A stretch of DNA of 64,000 nucleotides from Streptomyces sp. NBC_01288 (GCF_035982055.1 NZ_CP108427.1:1426001-1490000), one strand, 5' to 3'; counted from the first letter of the stretch, positions 26,894-35,354 are shown. The notes: generated by a model from the letters alone, not told the origin. Numbers and translations: made by a program.

Positions 26894-26981
26894 GCGGGAC
26901 AGCCTGCCGATCACACGGGCGCGGTCGCATCCGTACAGGTACTCAGATCAGCTACTCAGAACGCGACCCGCCCCCAGCTGC

Positions 26982-27671
26982 TTACGCGGTCGCCTCCCGC
27001 AGCGCCCGCCGGCACAGCGCGTCCGCCCTGCGCGTCGTCTCCGGGAGGCGGAACTCCGGGGTGAGCGCGAGGGTGTGGGCGCAGGCGTTGTCCAGGGTCA
27101 CCCGGTGGCCCACGGAGACGAACACCGGCTTCACCGCGTCCCGGGTGCGCAGCGCACGGCCGACCTCCTCGGCGTTCGCGCGGAGCGGCGACGAGGAGCC
27201 GCGCGGGGTGCCCGGGTCGTCGTACGTGAACGTGAAGGGGTTCTTGGCGACGCCGATCGTGGGCAGGCCGGTGAGGACGCCGAGGTGGCTGGCGAGGCCG
27301 AAGCGGCGGGGGTGGGCGAGGCCGTAGCCGTCGCACACGACCAGGCCCGGCGGGCAGGGCAGCGCCTCCAACGCGGCCAGCACCGTGGGGATTTCACGGA
27401 AGGCGAGCAGACCCGGCACGTACGGGAAGGAGACCCGGCCGACGGCAGTTGCCTCGGCGACGACGGTGAGGTCCGCCGCGTCCAGCACGACGGCCGCGGC
27501 CACCACCACGTCCCGCTCGTCGTCGTAGGCGACGTCAACTCCCGTGACGTGCCCCGTCCTTGGCGGCGGCCCCGGTTCGTCGGTCACCACCCGCTCCCGC
27601 AACTCGTCCTGGACGGCGCGGGCCTGCTCCTCGGTCGCGGGCCAGCCCGCGGGAATGTCTACGGTCGTCAT
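26982..27671 (-). CDS. nfi: Endonuclease V (deoxyinosine 3' endonuclease)
   Basis: This 229-residue DNA-repair nuclease cuts next to deoxyinosine. The metal-binding Asp is in GVDVAYDDERDVVVAAAVVL near residue 45. The strand-separating wedge is PYVPGLLAFREIP near 85, and the block VCDGYGLAHPRRFGLASHLG near 115 holds the second conserved Asp. GVAKNPF is near 145. I start at ATG 27671, since the longer frame to 27719 begins with TTG and has no conserved residues. Length is normal for bacterial enzymes. Confidence 0.92.
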   Translation of the reverse strand: MTTVDIPAGWPATEEQARAVQDELRERVVTDEPGPPPRTGHVTGVDVAYDDERDVVVAAAVVLDAADLTVVAEATAVGRVSFPYVPGLLAFREIPTVLAALEALPCPPGLVVCDGYGLAHPRRFGLASHLGVLTGLPTIGVAKNPFTFTYDDPGTPRGSSSPLRANAEEVGRALRTRDAVKPVFVSVGHRVTLDNACAHTLALTPEFRLPETTRRADALCRRALREATA

Positions 27672-27740
27672 GGTGGTGCCGAGCGTACGGGGATCCCGGA
27701 GAGCGGGTGGGCGCGACAACCTCCCACCCGGACACCGCCG

Positions 27741-28844
27741 TCAGTCCTCCAGCCGTGCCACGCGCCCCTTCTCCCCCGCCGCCCAGCAGCCCAGGTCCGC
27801 CGCGCAGTCCACGGTGTCGTACGAGCCGGTGTCCACCGTCTTCCAGGTGCGGCCCGCGTCGGTCGTGACGTCCGTGCCCGTGGGGCCGACCGCGAGGGCG
27901 GTGCCGCGGCTGCGGGGCAGCCAGGCGACGCCGGAGCGGTAGGCGGGCGGCGGGGTCGTGGCGGAACGCCAGGTACGGCCCCCGTCGCCGGAGACGGCCG
28001 CCGCCAGCGGTGAGGGCTGGTCCGCGGTGTAGTTGCCGCCGACCGCGAGGCCGTGCGTACGGTCCCGGAAGGCGAGGGCGAACACCCCGCGCGCGGGGTC
28101 ACCGGCCGGGATCGGCGTGTCGGTCGCCGTCCAGGTGAGGCCGCGGTCCCCGGAGTGCAGGACACGCGCGCGTGCACCCCCGCCGGTGGCCAGCCAGACG
28201 TCCCTCGGCCCCGAACTCACCAGGCACTGGCCGCTCGCCGCGAAGCCCGCCTCGCCGTCGAGCGCGGCCGGCATCCCGGCGTTGGACAGCACCTTCCAGG
28301 AGCGGCCGCCGTCGCCGGTCGACAGGATGCGGAACTTCCCGTCCACCGGGTCGCTCATCGCGAGGCCATGGCGGCTGTCGAAGAAGGTCATGCAGTCGTA
28401 GAAGGCGTTCGCGTCGGTGTTGCGGAAGGACTCCGTCCAGGTCGCCCCGGCGTCGTCGGTGCGGTAGACGCGGGACGCCTCCCCCTCTCCGATCGCCAGG
28501 ACCACCGCGCGCCGTGCGTCGAACGCCTCGATGTCCCGGAACTGGAGGTCGGTCGTGCCGGGCGGCGAGACGTTCCGCCAGCTCGCCCCGCCGTCGGTCG
28601 TCCGCAGTACCGTGCCCGCGGTCCCGGCCACCCACGCGGTGTTCCGGCTGACGGCAGACAGCCCCCGGAACCGCACATCGGCGGCGCCGCTGTCCTTGAG
28701 CTCCCAGTGCGGAGCCCGGTGCACCGTGTCCCGCGCCTGTGCCGGTACGGCGGTCAGCGCGGCCAGCGCCGCCCCGCACGCCATGGCCACGGCCATGCTC
28801 CGGTACGTACGTCCCACCTGTCGCTTCTTCCCCATGCGCCTCAT
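27741..28844 (-). CDS. Secreted Ycf48/WD40-like beta-propeller protein
   Basis: This 367-residue exported protein has a twin set of basic residues and a hydrophobic signal (VAMACGAALAALTAVPAQA). Six or more propeller blades follow. They repeat the sialidase-type pattern TDGGASW, TDDAGATW, GDGGRSW, SGDRGLTW, SGDGGRTW and TDAGRTW. Such proteins are annotated as oxidoreductases or photosystem II stability-factor-like; no catalytic residues are evident. Two starts are possible (ATG 28844 or 28835), and GAGG just precedes the second. It is divergent from the SsgA-like gene. Confidence 0.8.
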   Translation of the reverse strand: MRRMGKKRQVGRTYRSMAVAMACGAALAALTAVPAQARDTVHRAPHWELKDSGAADVRFRGLSAVSRNTAWVAGTAGTVLRTTDGGASWRNVSPPGTTDLQFRDIEAFDARRAVVLAIGEGEASRVYRTDDAGATWTESFRNTDANAFYDCMTFFDSRHGLAMSDPVDGKFRILSTGDGGRSWKVLSNAGMPAALDGEAGFAASGQCLVSSGPRDVWLATGGGARARVLHSGDRGLTWTATDTPIPAGDPARGVFALAFRDRTHGLAVGGNYTADQPSPLAAAVSGDGGRTWRSATTPPPAYRSGVAWLPRSRGTALAVGPTGTDVTTDAGRTWKTVDTGSYDTVDCAADLGCWAAGEKGRVARLED

Positions 28845-28936
28845 GGCGGGCGAAGCTAGCCCACTCCCCGGGGGCCGTCCAGATGCCCGCGCCCGCCTTG
28901 GGCGCATTTGGGCGGCGGTGACAGAGGTCACTCGAA

Positions 28937-28952
28937 ATTCGTGTGCACGAAT
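28937..28952. promoter_or_regulatory. Palindrome upstream of the SsgA-like gene
   Basis: ATTCGTG-TG-CACGAAT is an inverted repeat with perfect 7-bp arms and a 2-bp centre. It stands out as AT-richer than its surroundings. It lies 140 bp before the TTG start of the SsgA-like gene and 93 bp before the divergent propeller gene, where an operator or promoter element could act on either. Confidence 0.4.
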
Positions 28953-29076
28953 GGGCCTGTTCCGGCGTCTCTTCCAGTGCGGACCCATCCACTCGGGGGT
29001 CCGTTCCGGAATACGTACGGGAGTCCGTCCGGTCGTCACCGCAGTCCGCACCGCCGTCACACAAGGGAGCAAGGCG

Positions 29077-29493
29077 TTGTCCATCGTCATCGAGCAGCCC
29101 GTAGAGGCCCGTCTCGTCGCCGCCGCACCGCGGATGCCGAGCATTCCCGCCACCTTGCACTACGACCGGCGGGACCCGTTCGCCGTCCGGATGACCTTCC
29201 CGGCACCGGCCACCCTGGAGGGCGTCGAGGTCTGCTGGACCTTCGCCCGGGAACTCCTCGCGGCCGGCCTGCACGGCGCCGAGGGCCATGGCGACGTCCG
29301 GGTGCGGCCCTACGGCTTCGACCGCACCGTCCTCGAATTCCACGCCCCCGAGGGCACCGCCGTCGTGCACGTCCACTCGTCCGAGATACGCCGCTTCCTG
29401 GAGGCCACCGGCGAGCTGGTGCCCGCCGGTCTCGAACACCTCCAGCTCGACCTGGACCACGACCTCGCCGAGCTGATGCGGGACGCCTGCTGA
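29077..29493 (+). CDS. SsgA-like sporulation and cell-division regulator (SALP)
   Basis: This 138-residue protein is a member of the SsgA-like family, found only in morphologically complex actinomycetes, which helps position septa and remodel peptidoglycan. Conserved blocks are PATLHYDRRDPFAVRMTF near residue 23, WTFARELLAAGLHG near 56, GDVRVRPYGFDRTVLEFHAPEG near 73 and LDLDHDLAELMRDAC at the end. From memory the sequence resembles SsgG more than SsgA or SsgB, but I did not compare it. The TTG start is supported by AAGGGAGC upstream. It ends one base before the stop of the converging lyase gene. Confidence 0.88.
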   Translation: MSIVIEQPVEARLVAAAPRMPSIPATLHYDRRDPFAVRMTFPAPATLEGVEVCWTFARELLAAGLHGAEGHGDVRVRPYGFDRTVLEFHAPEGTAVVHVHSSEIRRFLEATGELVPAGLEHLQLDLDHDLAELMRDAC

Positions 29494-29494
29494 C

Positions 29495-30328
29495 CTAACT
29501 CTCCCGGGCCAGCAGGGAGTTGAGCTCGCCGTAGCCGAGCCCTCCCGTCTGCGCGCCGTAGGTACCCGTGTCCAGCAGCTCCCGCGCGGCACGGCGCACC
29601 ACGGCGTACGCGGCCAGCGCGACGCTGGAGCCCGCGCTCACCCGGGCGACACCCAGCACGGCCAGTTCGGCGACCGGCGGTGCGCCGGGGCCGACCAGCA
29701 CATTGAGCGGTGCGTCGATCCCGTCGGCGAGTTCCTTGACCGTTCCCGGCTCGACGGCCCCGGGGACGAAGATCCCGTCGGCGCCCGCGGCCCGGAACGC
29801 GGCGGCCCGCTCCAGCGTCGCGTCCACTCCCCCGACGCCCCGCAGAAACGTGTCGATACGCGCGTTGACGAACAGCGGCACGCCCTCCGCGTCGGCGGCC
29901 TCCCGGGCGGCGGCGATACGCTCGGCCTGCTCGGCGACGGGCCGCAGGACACCCTCGCCCCCGTAGAGCGCGTCCTCGATGTTCACCCCCACCGCACCCG
30001 CCGCGAGCACCGCGCGGACCGTGTCGGCGACCCCCGCCGCGTCCTTCGCGAAGCCGCTCTCGATGTCCGCGCTCACCGGCACGGCGACGGTCGCGGTGAT
30101 ACGGGCGAGCGCCTCCAGGGCCCGCTCCCGGTCCAACTGGTCCCCGTCCGGGACGCCGAGGGCCCAGGCGAGTCCCGCGCTGGTGGTCGCCACGGCCGCC
30201 GCGCCCGCGTCCTCGACGATGCGGGCGCTCGCGGCGTCCCAGGCGTTCGGGAGGACGAGCGGACGCCCGGGCACATGCAGCGCGCGGAAGGCCAGAGCGC
30301 GGTCACGGAGGGTGTTCTGGTTCGTCAT
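29495..30328 (-). CDS. Isocitrate lyase/PEP mutase family protein
   Basis: This 277-residue TIM-barrel protein of the PEP-mutase/isocitrate-lyase superfamily has VLPNAWDAASARIVEDAGA near residue 25, the Mg-binding VSADIESGF near 84 and VNIEDALYGG near 112. It lacks the KKCGH catalytic loop of true isocitrate and 2-methylisocitrate lyases. It is more likely an oxaloacetate-decarboxylase-like or phosphonate-type member of unknown substrate. The ATG at 30328 follows GTGGGG. The gene is divergent from the ABC-F leader. Confidence 0.82.
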   Translation of the reverse strand: MTNQNTLRDRALAFRALHVPGRPLVLPNAWDAASARIVEDAGAAAVATTSAGLAWALGVPDGDQLDRERALEALARITATVAVPVSADIESGFAKDAAGVADTVRAVLAAGAVGVNIEDALYGGEGVLRPVAEQAERIAAAREAADAEGVPLFVNARIDTFLRGVGGVDATLERAAAFRAAGADGIFVPGAVEPGTVKELADGIDAPLNVLVGPGAPPVAELAVLGVARVSAGSSVALAAYAVVRRAARELLDTGTYGAQTGGLGYGELNSLLARES

Positions 30329-30404
30329 GCGCCCCACTCAAGCAGTCGCGGGCACGCCCTGGCTGGCAGGAATCCGACAGCGGCGTGCGAGTCGCGGGCT
30401 CCCG

Positions 30405-30442
30405 TTTAATGCGTTGACAGCCCCCGAGGCCGTTCGTAGCGT
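30405..30442 (+). promoter_or_regulatory. Promoter of the ABC-F leader, WhiB7-like architecture
   Basis: TTGACA (30414-30419) and TAGCGT (30437-30442) are separated by exactly 17 bp, a near-consensus vegetative promoter. The AT-only hexamer TTTAAT lies three bases before the -35 element, unusual in this GC-rich sequence. An AT-rich patch directly upstream of the -35 is the hallmark of WhiB7-dependent resistance promoters in actinobacteria. The start of transcription would be near 30449. Confidence 0.6.
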
Positions 30443-30479
30443 TGTCCTCGCTTCTGTTGCCGTCGATCGGAGTAGGACG

Positions 30480-30491
30480 TTGCTCGTCTGA
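30480..30491 (+). CDS. Three-codon upstream ORF (leader peptide MLV)
   Basis: TTG CTC GTC TGA follows GGAG with seven-base spacing, about 30 bases after the predicted transcription start. It would encode the tripeptide Met-Leu-Val. Its stop lies seven bases before the 5' arm of an 11-bp long-range stem. The arrangement resembles leader peptides that sense ribosome-targeting antibiotics upstream of ABC-F resistance genes. Translation of it is inferred, not shown. Confidence 0.45.
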   Translation: MLV

Positions 30492-30497
30492 GGTTCT

Positions 30498-30618
30498 GAG
30501 ACACCGCGCACACACCCGTGAGGTGTGTCCGTCGTGTACGACCTCGGCGTCCGAGCCGTCCTCCGGAACAGGGCTTTCCTCTCTGCCCCGGGACCAGTCT
30601 CCCGCCCCGCGGTGTCTC
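30498..30618 (+). promoter_or_regulatory. Structured 5' leader of the ABC-F gene (candidate attenuator)
   Basis: GAGACACCGCG (30498-30508) pairs perfectly with CGCGGTGTCTC (30608-30618). This closes a multibranch region that contains the hairpin ACACACC/GGTGTGT (30510-30516 with 30522-30528, loop CGTGA) and the smaller CTCGG/CCGAG. A ribosome on the three-codon uORF would reach the first arm. The gene-free stretch 30338-30663 thus holds a promoter, a uORF and this leader. Confidence 0.55.
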
Positions 30619-30663
30619 GATACGCGTCTGCCCATGACCGCATCAAGCACCCACGAGGCCCGC

Positions 30664-32283
30664 ATGCATATCTCCGTCACCTGTACGTCCCTCTCCTTCG
30701 CGTGGTCCGACGGGACCTCCGTCTTCGAGGACCTGGACGCCGCCTTCGGACCCGGAAGGACCGGGCTCGTCGGCGTCAACGGATCAGGGAAATCAACCCT
30801 GTTGAAGCTGATCGCCGGTCAACTCGCCCCGGCCGACGGCACCATGCGGATCGCGGGCGAGGTCGGCTACCTCCCGCAGAACGTCACGCTCGACACCGCC
30901 CTGCGCGTCGACGAAACCCTCGGCATCGCCGCTCAACGCGCCGCCCTGCACGCCATCGAGGCCGGTGACGCGGCCGAGGAGCACTTCGAGACACTGGGCG
31001 ACGACTGGGACGTAGAAGAGCGTGCGCTCGCCACACTCGGCGAACTCGGCCTCGGACACATCGACTTGGACCGCACCATCGGCGAGGTGTCGGGCGGCGA
31101 GTCCGTACTCCTGCGGCTGGCCGCGCTGTTGCTCGGCCGACCGGACGTCCTGCTGCTCGACGAGCCGACGAACAACCTCGACCTGTACGCGCGCAAGCGG
31201 CTGTACGCGGCCGTCGCGTCCTGGCCCGGGGTGATGATCGTGGTCAGTCACGACCGTGAACTCCTCGACCTCGTCGACCAGATCGCCGATCTGCACTCCG
31301 GCGAGATCACCTGGTATGGCGGCAACTACTCCGCCTACGAGGAAGCCCTCGGCACCGAACAGGACGCCGCGACACGGATGGTGCGCGTCGCCGAGGCCGA
31401 CTTCCGCAAACAGAAACGCGAACTGTCCGACGCCCGGGTCAAGTTGGCCCGTCGCAAGAAGTACGGGCAGAAAATGTTCGAGCAGAAGCGCGAGCCGAAG
31501 ATCGTCATGGGCGCGCGCAGGCGGTCCGCGCAGGAGTCCGCCGGCAAGCACCGCATCCTGCACGAGGAGCGGCTGACCGAGGCGAAGGAGCGGCTCGACG
31601 AGGCGGTGGAGGCCGTACGGGACGACGACGAGATCCGCGTCGACCTGCCGTACACGGCCGTACCGCCGGGTCGTCAGGTCCTGACCCTCATGGACCTGGA
31701 ACTCGCCTACGGCGCGCGGGCGGGCGGGCTCGATCTGCGCGGGCCGGAGCGGATCGCGCTGATCGGGCGCAACGGCGCGGGCAAGACGACGTTGTTGCGC
31801 ACGATCGCCGGGGAGCTGGAGCCGGTGTCGGGTGAGGCGGTGACGCATGTCCCGCTGCGTTTCCTGCCGCAGCGGCTCGACGTCCTCGACGAGGAGCTGA
31901 CAGTGGCGGAGAACGTGGCCCGGTTCGCGCCGGGCGCCACCAACAACCGGGTCCGGGCGCGGCTGGCCCGCTTCCTGTTCCGGGGTGCCCGCGCCGACCA
32001 GCAGGCGGCCACCCTGTCCGGCGGCGAACGCTTCCGGGCGGCGCTGGCCGCGCTGATGCTGGCGGAGCCCGCCCCGCAGCTGCTGATGCTGGACGAGCCG
32101 ACGAACAACCTCGACATGGCGAGCGTGCGGCAGCTGACCTCGGCGCTGGAGTCGTACGAGGGGACGTTGATCGTGGCCAGTCACGACCTGGCGTTCCTCG
32201 AATCGATCGGCATCACGCGCTGGCTGCTGCTGGACGGGGAGCTGCGGACGATCACGCCGGAGGAGGTGGAAGACCCGGCCTGA
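30664..32283 (+). CDS. ABC-F family ATPase, probable antibiotic-resistance type
   Basis: This 539-residue protein has two ABC domains without membrane segments. Walker A motifs are GVNGSGKST near residue 39 and GRNGAGKTT near 370. Signatures are VSGGESVLL near 145 and LSGGERFRA near 460, and both Walker B motifs read LLDEPTNNLD or MLDEPTNNLD. A long charged linker (about 220-330, rich in Lys/Arg/Glu) separates the domains. ABC-F proteins with such regulated leaders usually dislodge antibiotics from the ribosome. The resistance role here is inferred from the leader and promoter, not from the protein. I use ATG 30664 (GAGG five bases upstream); ATG 30634 is an alternative. Confidence 0.9.
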   Translation: MHISVTCTSLSFAWSDGTSVFEDLDAAFGPGRTGLVGVNGSGKSTLLKLIAGQLAPADGTMRIAGEVGYLPQNVTLDTALRVDETLGIAAQRAALHAIEAGDAAEEHFETLGDDWDVEERALATLGELGLGHIDLDRTIGEVSGGESVLLRLAALLLGRPDVLLLDEPTNNLDLYARKRLYAAVASWPGVMIVVSHDRELLDLVDQIADLHSGEITWYGGNYSAYEEALGTEQDAATRMVRVAEADFRKQKRELSDARVKLARRKKYGQKMFEQKREPKIVMGARRRSAQESAGKHRILHEERLTEAKERLDEAVEAVRDDDEIRVDLPYTAVPPGRQVLTLMDLELAYGARAGGLDLRGPERIALIGRNGAGKTTLLRTIAGELEPVSGEAVTHVPLRFLPQRLDVLDEELTVAENVARFAPGATNNRVRARLARFLFRGARADQQAATLSGGERFRAALAALMLAEPAPQLLMLDEPTNNLDMASVRQLTSALESYEGTLIVASHDLAFLESIGITRWLLLDGELRTITPEEVEDPA

Positions 32284-32440
32284 GGCCTTCGGTCACCCGG
32301 CTCGACGTCCCGTGCGCGCATCTCAGGAGGGCCACAGCCTCACGTGAGGGGTTTTGTCGGCACGGACGGGTGACGCATGATGGCCAACCGGTGCCCCGAC
32401 AAGGGCGCCGAAACGATCCCGCCGATACGGAGTCCCGCTC

Positions 32441-33217
32441 GTGCCCAGCAAGAAGGCCCTCGTCCGCCGCCCCAGCCCGCGCCTGGCCGAAGGGCTGGTC
32501 ACGCACATCGAGCGGGAGAAGGTCGACGTCGAGCAGGCCGTCGAGCAGTGGGAGGCGTACGCCCACACGCTGCGGGTGCACGGCTGGGAGACGATCGAGG
32601 TGGATCCGGCCGACGACTGCGCCGACTCCGTGTTCGTCGAGGACGCGGTGGTCATGTACAAGAACGTGGCGCTGATCGCCCGGCCCGGCGCCGAGTCCCG
32701 GCGCGAGGAGACGGGCGGGGTCGAGGAGGCGGTGGCCCGGCTCGGCTGCTCGGTGAACTGGGTCTGGGAGCCGGGCACCCTGGAGGGCGGCGACGTCCTC
32801 AAGGTCGACGACACGATCTACGTCGGCCGGGGCGGCCGGACGAACGCGGCCGGCATCCAGCAGGTGCGGGCCGTGTTCGAGCCGCTCGGGGCACGGGTGG
32901 TCACCGTGCCCGTGAGCAAAGTGCTGCACCTGAAGTCGGCGGTCACCGCGCTGCCGGACGGGACGGTGCTCGGGCACATCCCCAAGGTGGACCGGCCCTC
33001 GCTGTTCCCGCGCTTCCTGTCGGTGCCCGAGGAGGCCGGCGCTCATGTGGTGCTGCTCGGCGGCGACAAGGTGCTGATGGCGGCGAGCGCGCCCAAGACG
33101 GCCGATCTGCTCGCCGATCTCGGCCACGAGCCGGTCGTGGTGGACATCAGCGAGTTCGAGAAACTCGAAGGATGTGTGACGTGCCTCTCGGTCCGACTCC
33201 GGGATCTGTACGCCTGA
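32441..33217 (+). CDS. ddaH: Dimethylargininase (N(G),N(G)-dimethylarginine dimethylaminohydrolase)
   Basis: This 258-residue amidinotransferase-fold enzyme should hydrolyse methylated arginines to citrulline and methylamines. The substrate-binding region DSVFVEDAVVMYKNVALIARPG is near residue 66. EGGDVLKVDDTIYVGRGGRTN is near 112, the catalytic His is in VLHLKSAVTALPDG near 165, and the nucleophilic Cys is in EGCVTCLSVRLRD at the C-terminus. The GTG start is preceded by GGAG. A hairpin that overlaps its stop codon probably ends the transcript. Confidence 0.9.
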   Translation: MPSKKALVRRPSPRLAEGLVTHIEREKVDVEQAVEQWEAYAHTLRVHGWETIEVDPADDCADSVFVEDAVVMYKNVALIARPGAESRREETGGVEEAVARLGCSVNWVWEPGTLEGGDVLKVDDTIYVGRGGRTNAAGIQQVRAVFEPLGARVVTVPVSKVLHLKSAVTALPDGTVLGHIPKVDRPSLFPRFLSVPEEAGAHVVLLGGDKVLMAASAPKTADLLADLGHEPVVVDISEFEKLEGCVTCLSVRLRDLYA

Positions 33218-33240
33218 ACGGGTGACGGAACCGCCCGTTC
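33216..33240 (+). terminator. Hairpin at the end of the dimethylargininase gene
   Basis: GAACGGG (33216-33222) pairs with CCCGTTC (33234-33240) across an 11-base loop. The first arm begins within the TGA stop. The next gene on this strand has its own promoter region, so a terminator here is reasonable. There is no U-tract. Confidence 0.5.
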
Positions 33241-33321
33241 GGCGCCGGGACCTGCGGTCCTGCGGCTCCGCGGAATTCCCCGGCGATACGGCCTGAACAG
33301 CGATCTTTACGGCACCCTTAA

Positions 33322-33366
33322 CCTACGGTCTCGTAACCTACGGTTTCGTAGCCTACGATTCCGTAA
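33322..33366. promoter_or_regulatory. Three tandem 15-bp palindromic operators before the desaturase gene
   Basis: Three contiguous 15-bp copies read CCTACGGTCTCGTAA (33322), CCTACGGTTTCGTAG (33337) and CCTACGATTCCGTAA (33352). Each contains the palindrome TACG-4-CGTA. The junctions form additional CGTA/CTACG palindromes, so half sites alternate without a break. The array is 67 bp before the desaturase start, the expected place for a TetR-type repressor or activator controlling lipid desaturation. Confidence 0.7.
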
Positions 33367-33432
33367 GTTGCACAGGTCCCGGCACCGCTCGCCGGTTTGT
33401 TCAGTTTTGTACGACGTCCCCCTGGAGTCCCC

Positions 33433-34407
33433 GTGACGATCACTTCCCCGCACCTCGGCAGCCCCGCAGTCTGGACCGACGCCAAGCTGCTGTACGCGTT
33501 GGAGGAAGTCGTCGAGACGGAACTGAACCGGCACCTCAAGGTCACCAAGGACTGGATGCCGCACGAGTACGTGCCGTGGAGCGACGCCCGGAACTTCCCC
33601 GGCTTCTTCGAGGACGGCGAGGCCTGGGGCAAGGAGCAGTCCAAGGTCACCGAGATCGGCCGCATCGCCCTCGTCGTGAACCTCCTTACGGAGGACAACC
33701 TCCCCAGCTACCACCACGAGATCGCCTCGCTCTTCGGCCGCGACGGCGCCTGGGGCACCTGGGTGCACCGCTGGACGGCGGAGGAGGGCCGGCACGGCAT
33801 CGTCATGCGGGACTACCTGCTCGCTTCCCGCGCGGTCGACCCGGAGAAGCTCGAAGCGTTCCGTATGCAGCACATGAGTGAGGGTTTCGAGTCGGACAAC
33901 CGGCACTCGATGCTGCACTCCGTGGCGTACGTCGCCTTCCAGGAGCTGGCCACGCGCGTCTCGCACCGCAACACCGGCCACCAGTCGGGCGACCCGGTCT
34001 GCGACCGCATGCTGGCCCGCATCGCGACCGACGAGAACCTCCACATGGTCTTCTACCGCAACCTCCTGAAGGCCGCGTTCGAGCTCGCCCCCGACCTCAC
34101 CATGCAGGCCGTGCGCGACGTCCTCGTCAACTTCCGGATGCCCGGTCACGGCATGCCCGGCTTCGAGCGCTTCGCCGCGCAGATGGCCATCGGCGAGGTC
34201 TACAACCTGCGCATCCACCACGACGACGTCATCCAGCCCGTGCTGCGCTTCCTGAAGGTCATGGAGATCGACGGTCTCGGCCCCGAGGGCCAGCAGGCGC
34301 AGGAGGAGATCGGCCTCTACATGGGTGGCCTGGACTCCGAGGCGTCCAAGTTCGACGTGAAGCTGGCGGCCCGCAAGGCCCGCATGGCGGCGCGCGCGAG
34401 CGCCTGA
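33433..34407 (+). CDS. Acyl-[acyl-carrier-protein] desaturase
   Basis: This 324-residue soluble di-iron desaturase introduces a double bond into fatty acyl-ACP, adjusting membrane fluidity. The two iron-binding EExxH-type motifs are visible: EEGRHGIVMRDYLL near residue 118 and DENLHMVFYRNLL near 200. The earlier ligand Glu lies near ALEEVVETELNRHLKV, and WSDARNFPGF is typical of the family. The GTG start has GGAG upstream. The tandem palindromes at 33322-33366 strongly suggest dedicated regulation, perhaps by acyl-CoA level or temperature, though no regulator gene is adjacent. Confidence 0.92.
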   Translation: MTITSPHLGSPAVWTDAKLLYALEEVVETELNRHLKVTKDWMPHEYVPWSDARNFPGFFEDGEAWGKEQSKVTEIGRIALVVNLLTEDNLPSYHHEIASLFGRDGAWGTWVHRWTAEEGRHGIVMRDYLLASRAVDPEKLEAFRMQHMSEGFESDNRHSMLHSVAYVAFQELATRVSHRNTGHQSGDPVCDRMLARIATDENLHMVFYRNLLKAAFELAPDLTMQAVRDVLVNFRMPGHGMPGFERFAAQMAIGEVYNLRIHHDDVIQPVLRFLKVMEIDGLGPEGQQAQEEIGLYMGGLDSEASKFDVKLAARKARMAARASA

Positions 34408-34487
34408 CCGACCCCCGGACGCCCCCGAGCCGCCCGGTGATCGATTTACCGGTGCGGGACGTGCCCCCGCTGCGGCATCATGCCGCC

Positions 34488-35330
34488 ATGCGTGACAACA
34501 GCACGTCGGGGGCGGCGGTCGGCTTTCTGCTGCACCTGATCGACAGCGCGGACGCCGAGCGGATACGGCGGCGGATCGGCCTCACGGAGGCCGAGGGAAC
34601 GTCCGAGGCCAGGCGCAACACTCTGCTCTGGTCCTGGACGAGGACGGCCGTGCCGTCCTCCGTGCTGTTGTGGGTTCTGGAGGAGGACGATCCGGAACTC
34701 AACCAGTGGGTCTGGCGGCATGTCTCCGCGGACAACTCGATGCGGCGCGCCATCGCACGGGGTGTGCCGTTCGGCCACGCGCGCGTGGAGCCGGTCACCG
34801 TCGCCGAGAGCGTGCAACGGGCGGACGAGCCACCGGTCCCCGTGAACTTCACCCGCTTCGGCCTGGTCGGCGCCCTGCGCGAGGGCACCTCCATGCAGTC
34901 CGCGCGGACGGCCGCGTCGATGGTCCTGGAGCGCACCGACTGGCAGACGGTCACCGAGGCGGACCAGGACCGCCCGCTGCCCGGCTACGCGCGCTGGGCC
35001 CTGTCGATCCGCCCGGACTGCCCACCCGCGCTGCGCGCGCACTTCGGCACCCACCGCAAGTTCACCCACCGGGTCGAAAAGGCCGGTGTCCTGGACGGCC
35101 CCGCCGACTACGCGACCGCCTGGGGCCCCGCGTCACACGTCCTCCAGGTGTTGTCCACAGGGCAGTTGATGTTCCCCGCGCGCGTGGCCGAGGCCGAGGA
35201 CGCCCTACGACCGCTCGTGCGCGAGCACTTGGCCGACCACGAGGACGCCTGGGCGGTCCTGGCGCAGCTGATCGACACGTTCCACGGGAACGCGGTCGAG
35301 CTGGTGGTGACGGCGGGCGCGATCGCCTGA
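34488..35330 (+). CDS. Conserved hypothetical protein
   Basis: This 280-residue protein is unknown to me. It has no signal peptide or membrane helix and is rich in charged residues and Trp (VLLWVLEEDDPELNQWVWRHV). It appears mainly helical, with a C-terminal block LVREHLADHEDAWAVLAQLIDTF. I chose ATG 34488 because the extension to 34437 has poor codon bias. It lies just before the tRNA-like gene on the opposite strand. Confidence 0.65.
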   Translation: MRDNSTSGAAVGFLLHLIDSADAERIRRRIGLTEAEGTSEARRNTLLWSWTRTAVPSSVLLWVLEEDDPELNQWVWRHVSADNSMRRAIARGVPFGHARVEPVTVAESVQRADEPPVPVNFTRFGLVGALREGTSMQSARTAASMVLERTDWQTVTEADQDRPLPGYARWALSIRPDCPPALRAHFGTHRKFTHRVEKAGVLDGPADYATAWGPASHVLQVLSTGQLMFPARVAEAEDALRPLVREHLADHEDAWAVLAQLIDTFHGNAVELVVTAGAIA

Positions 35331-35354
35331 GCCGGTCCCTGAGTCGCCGGGGGG

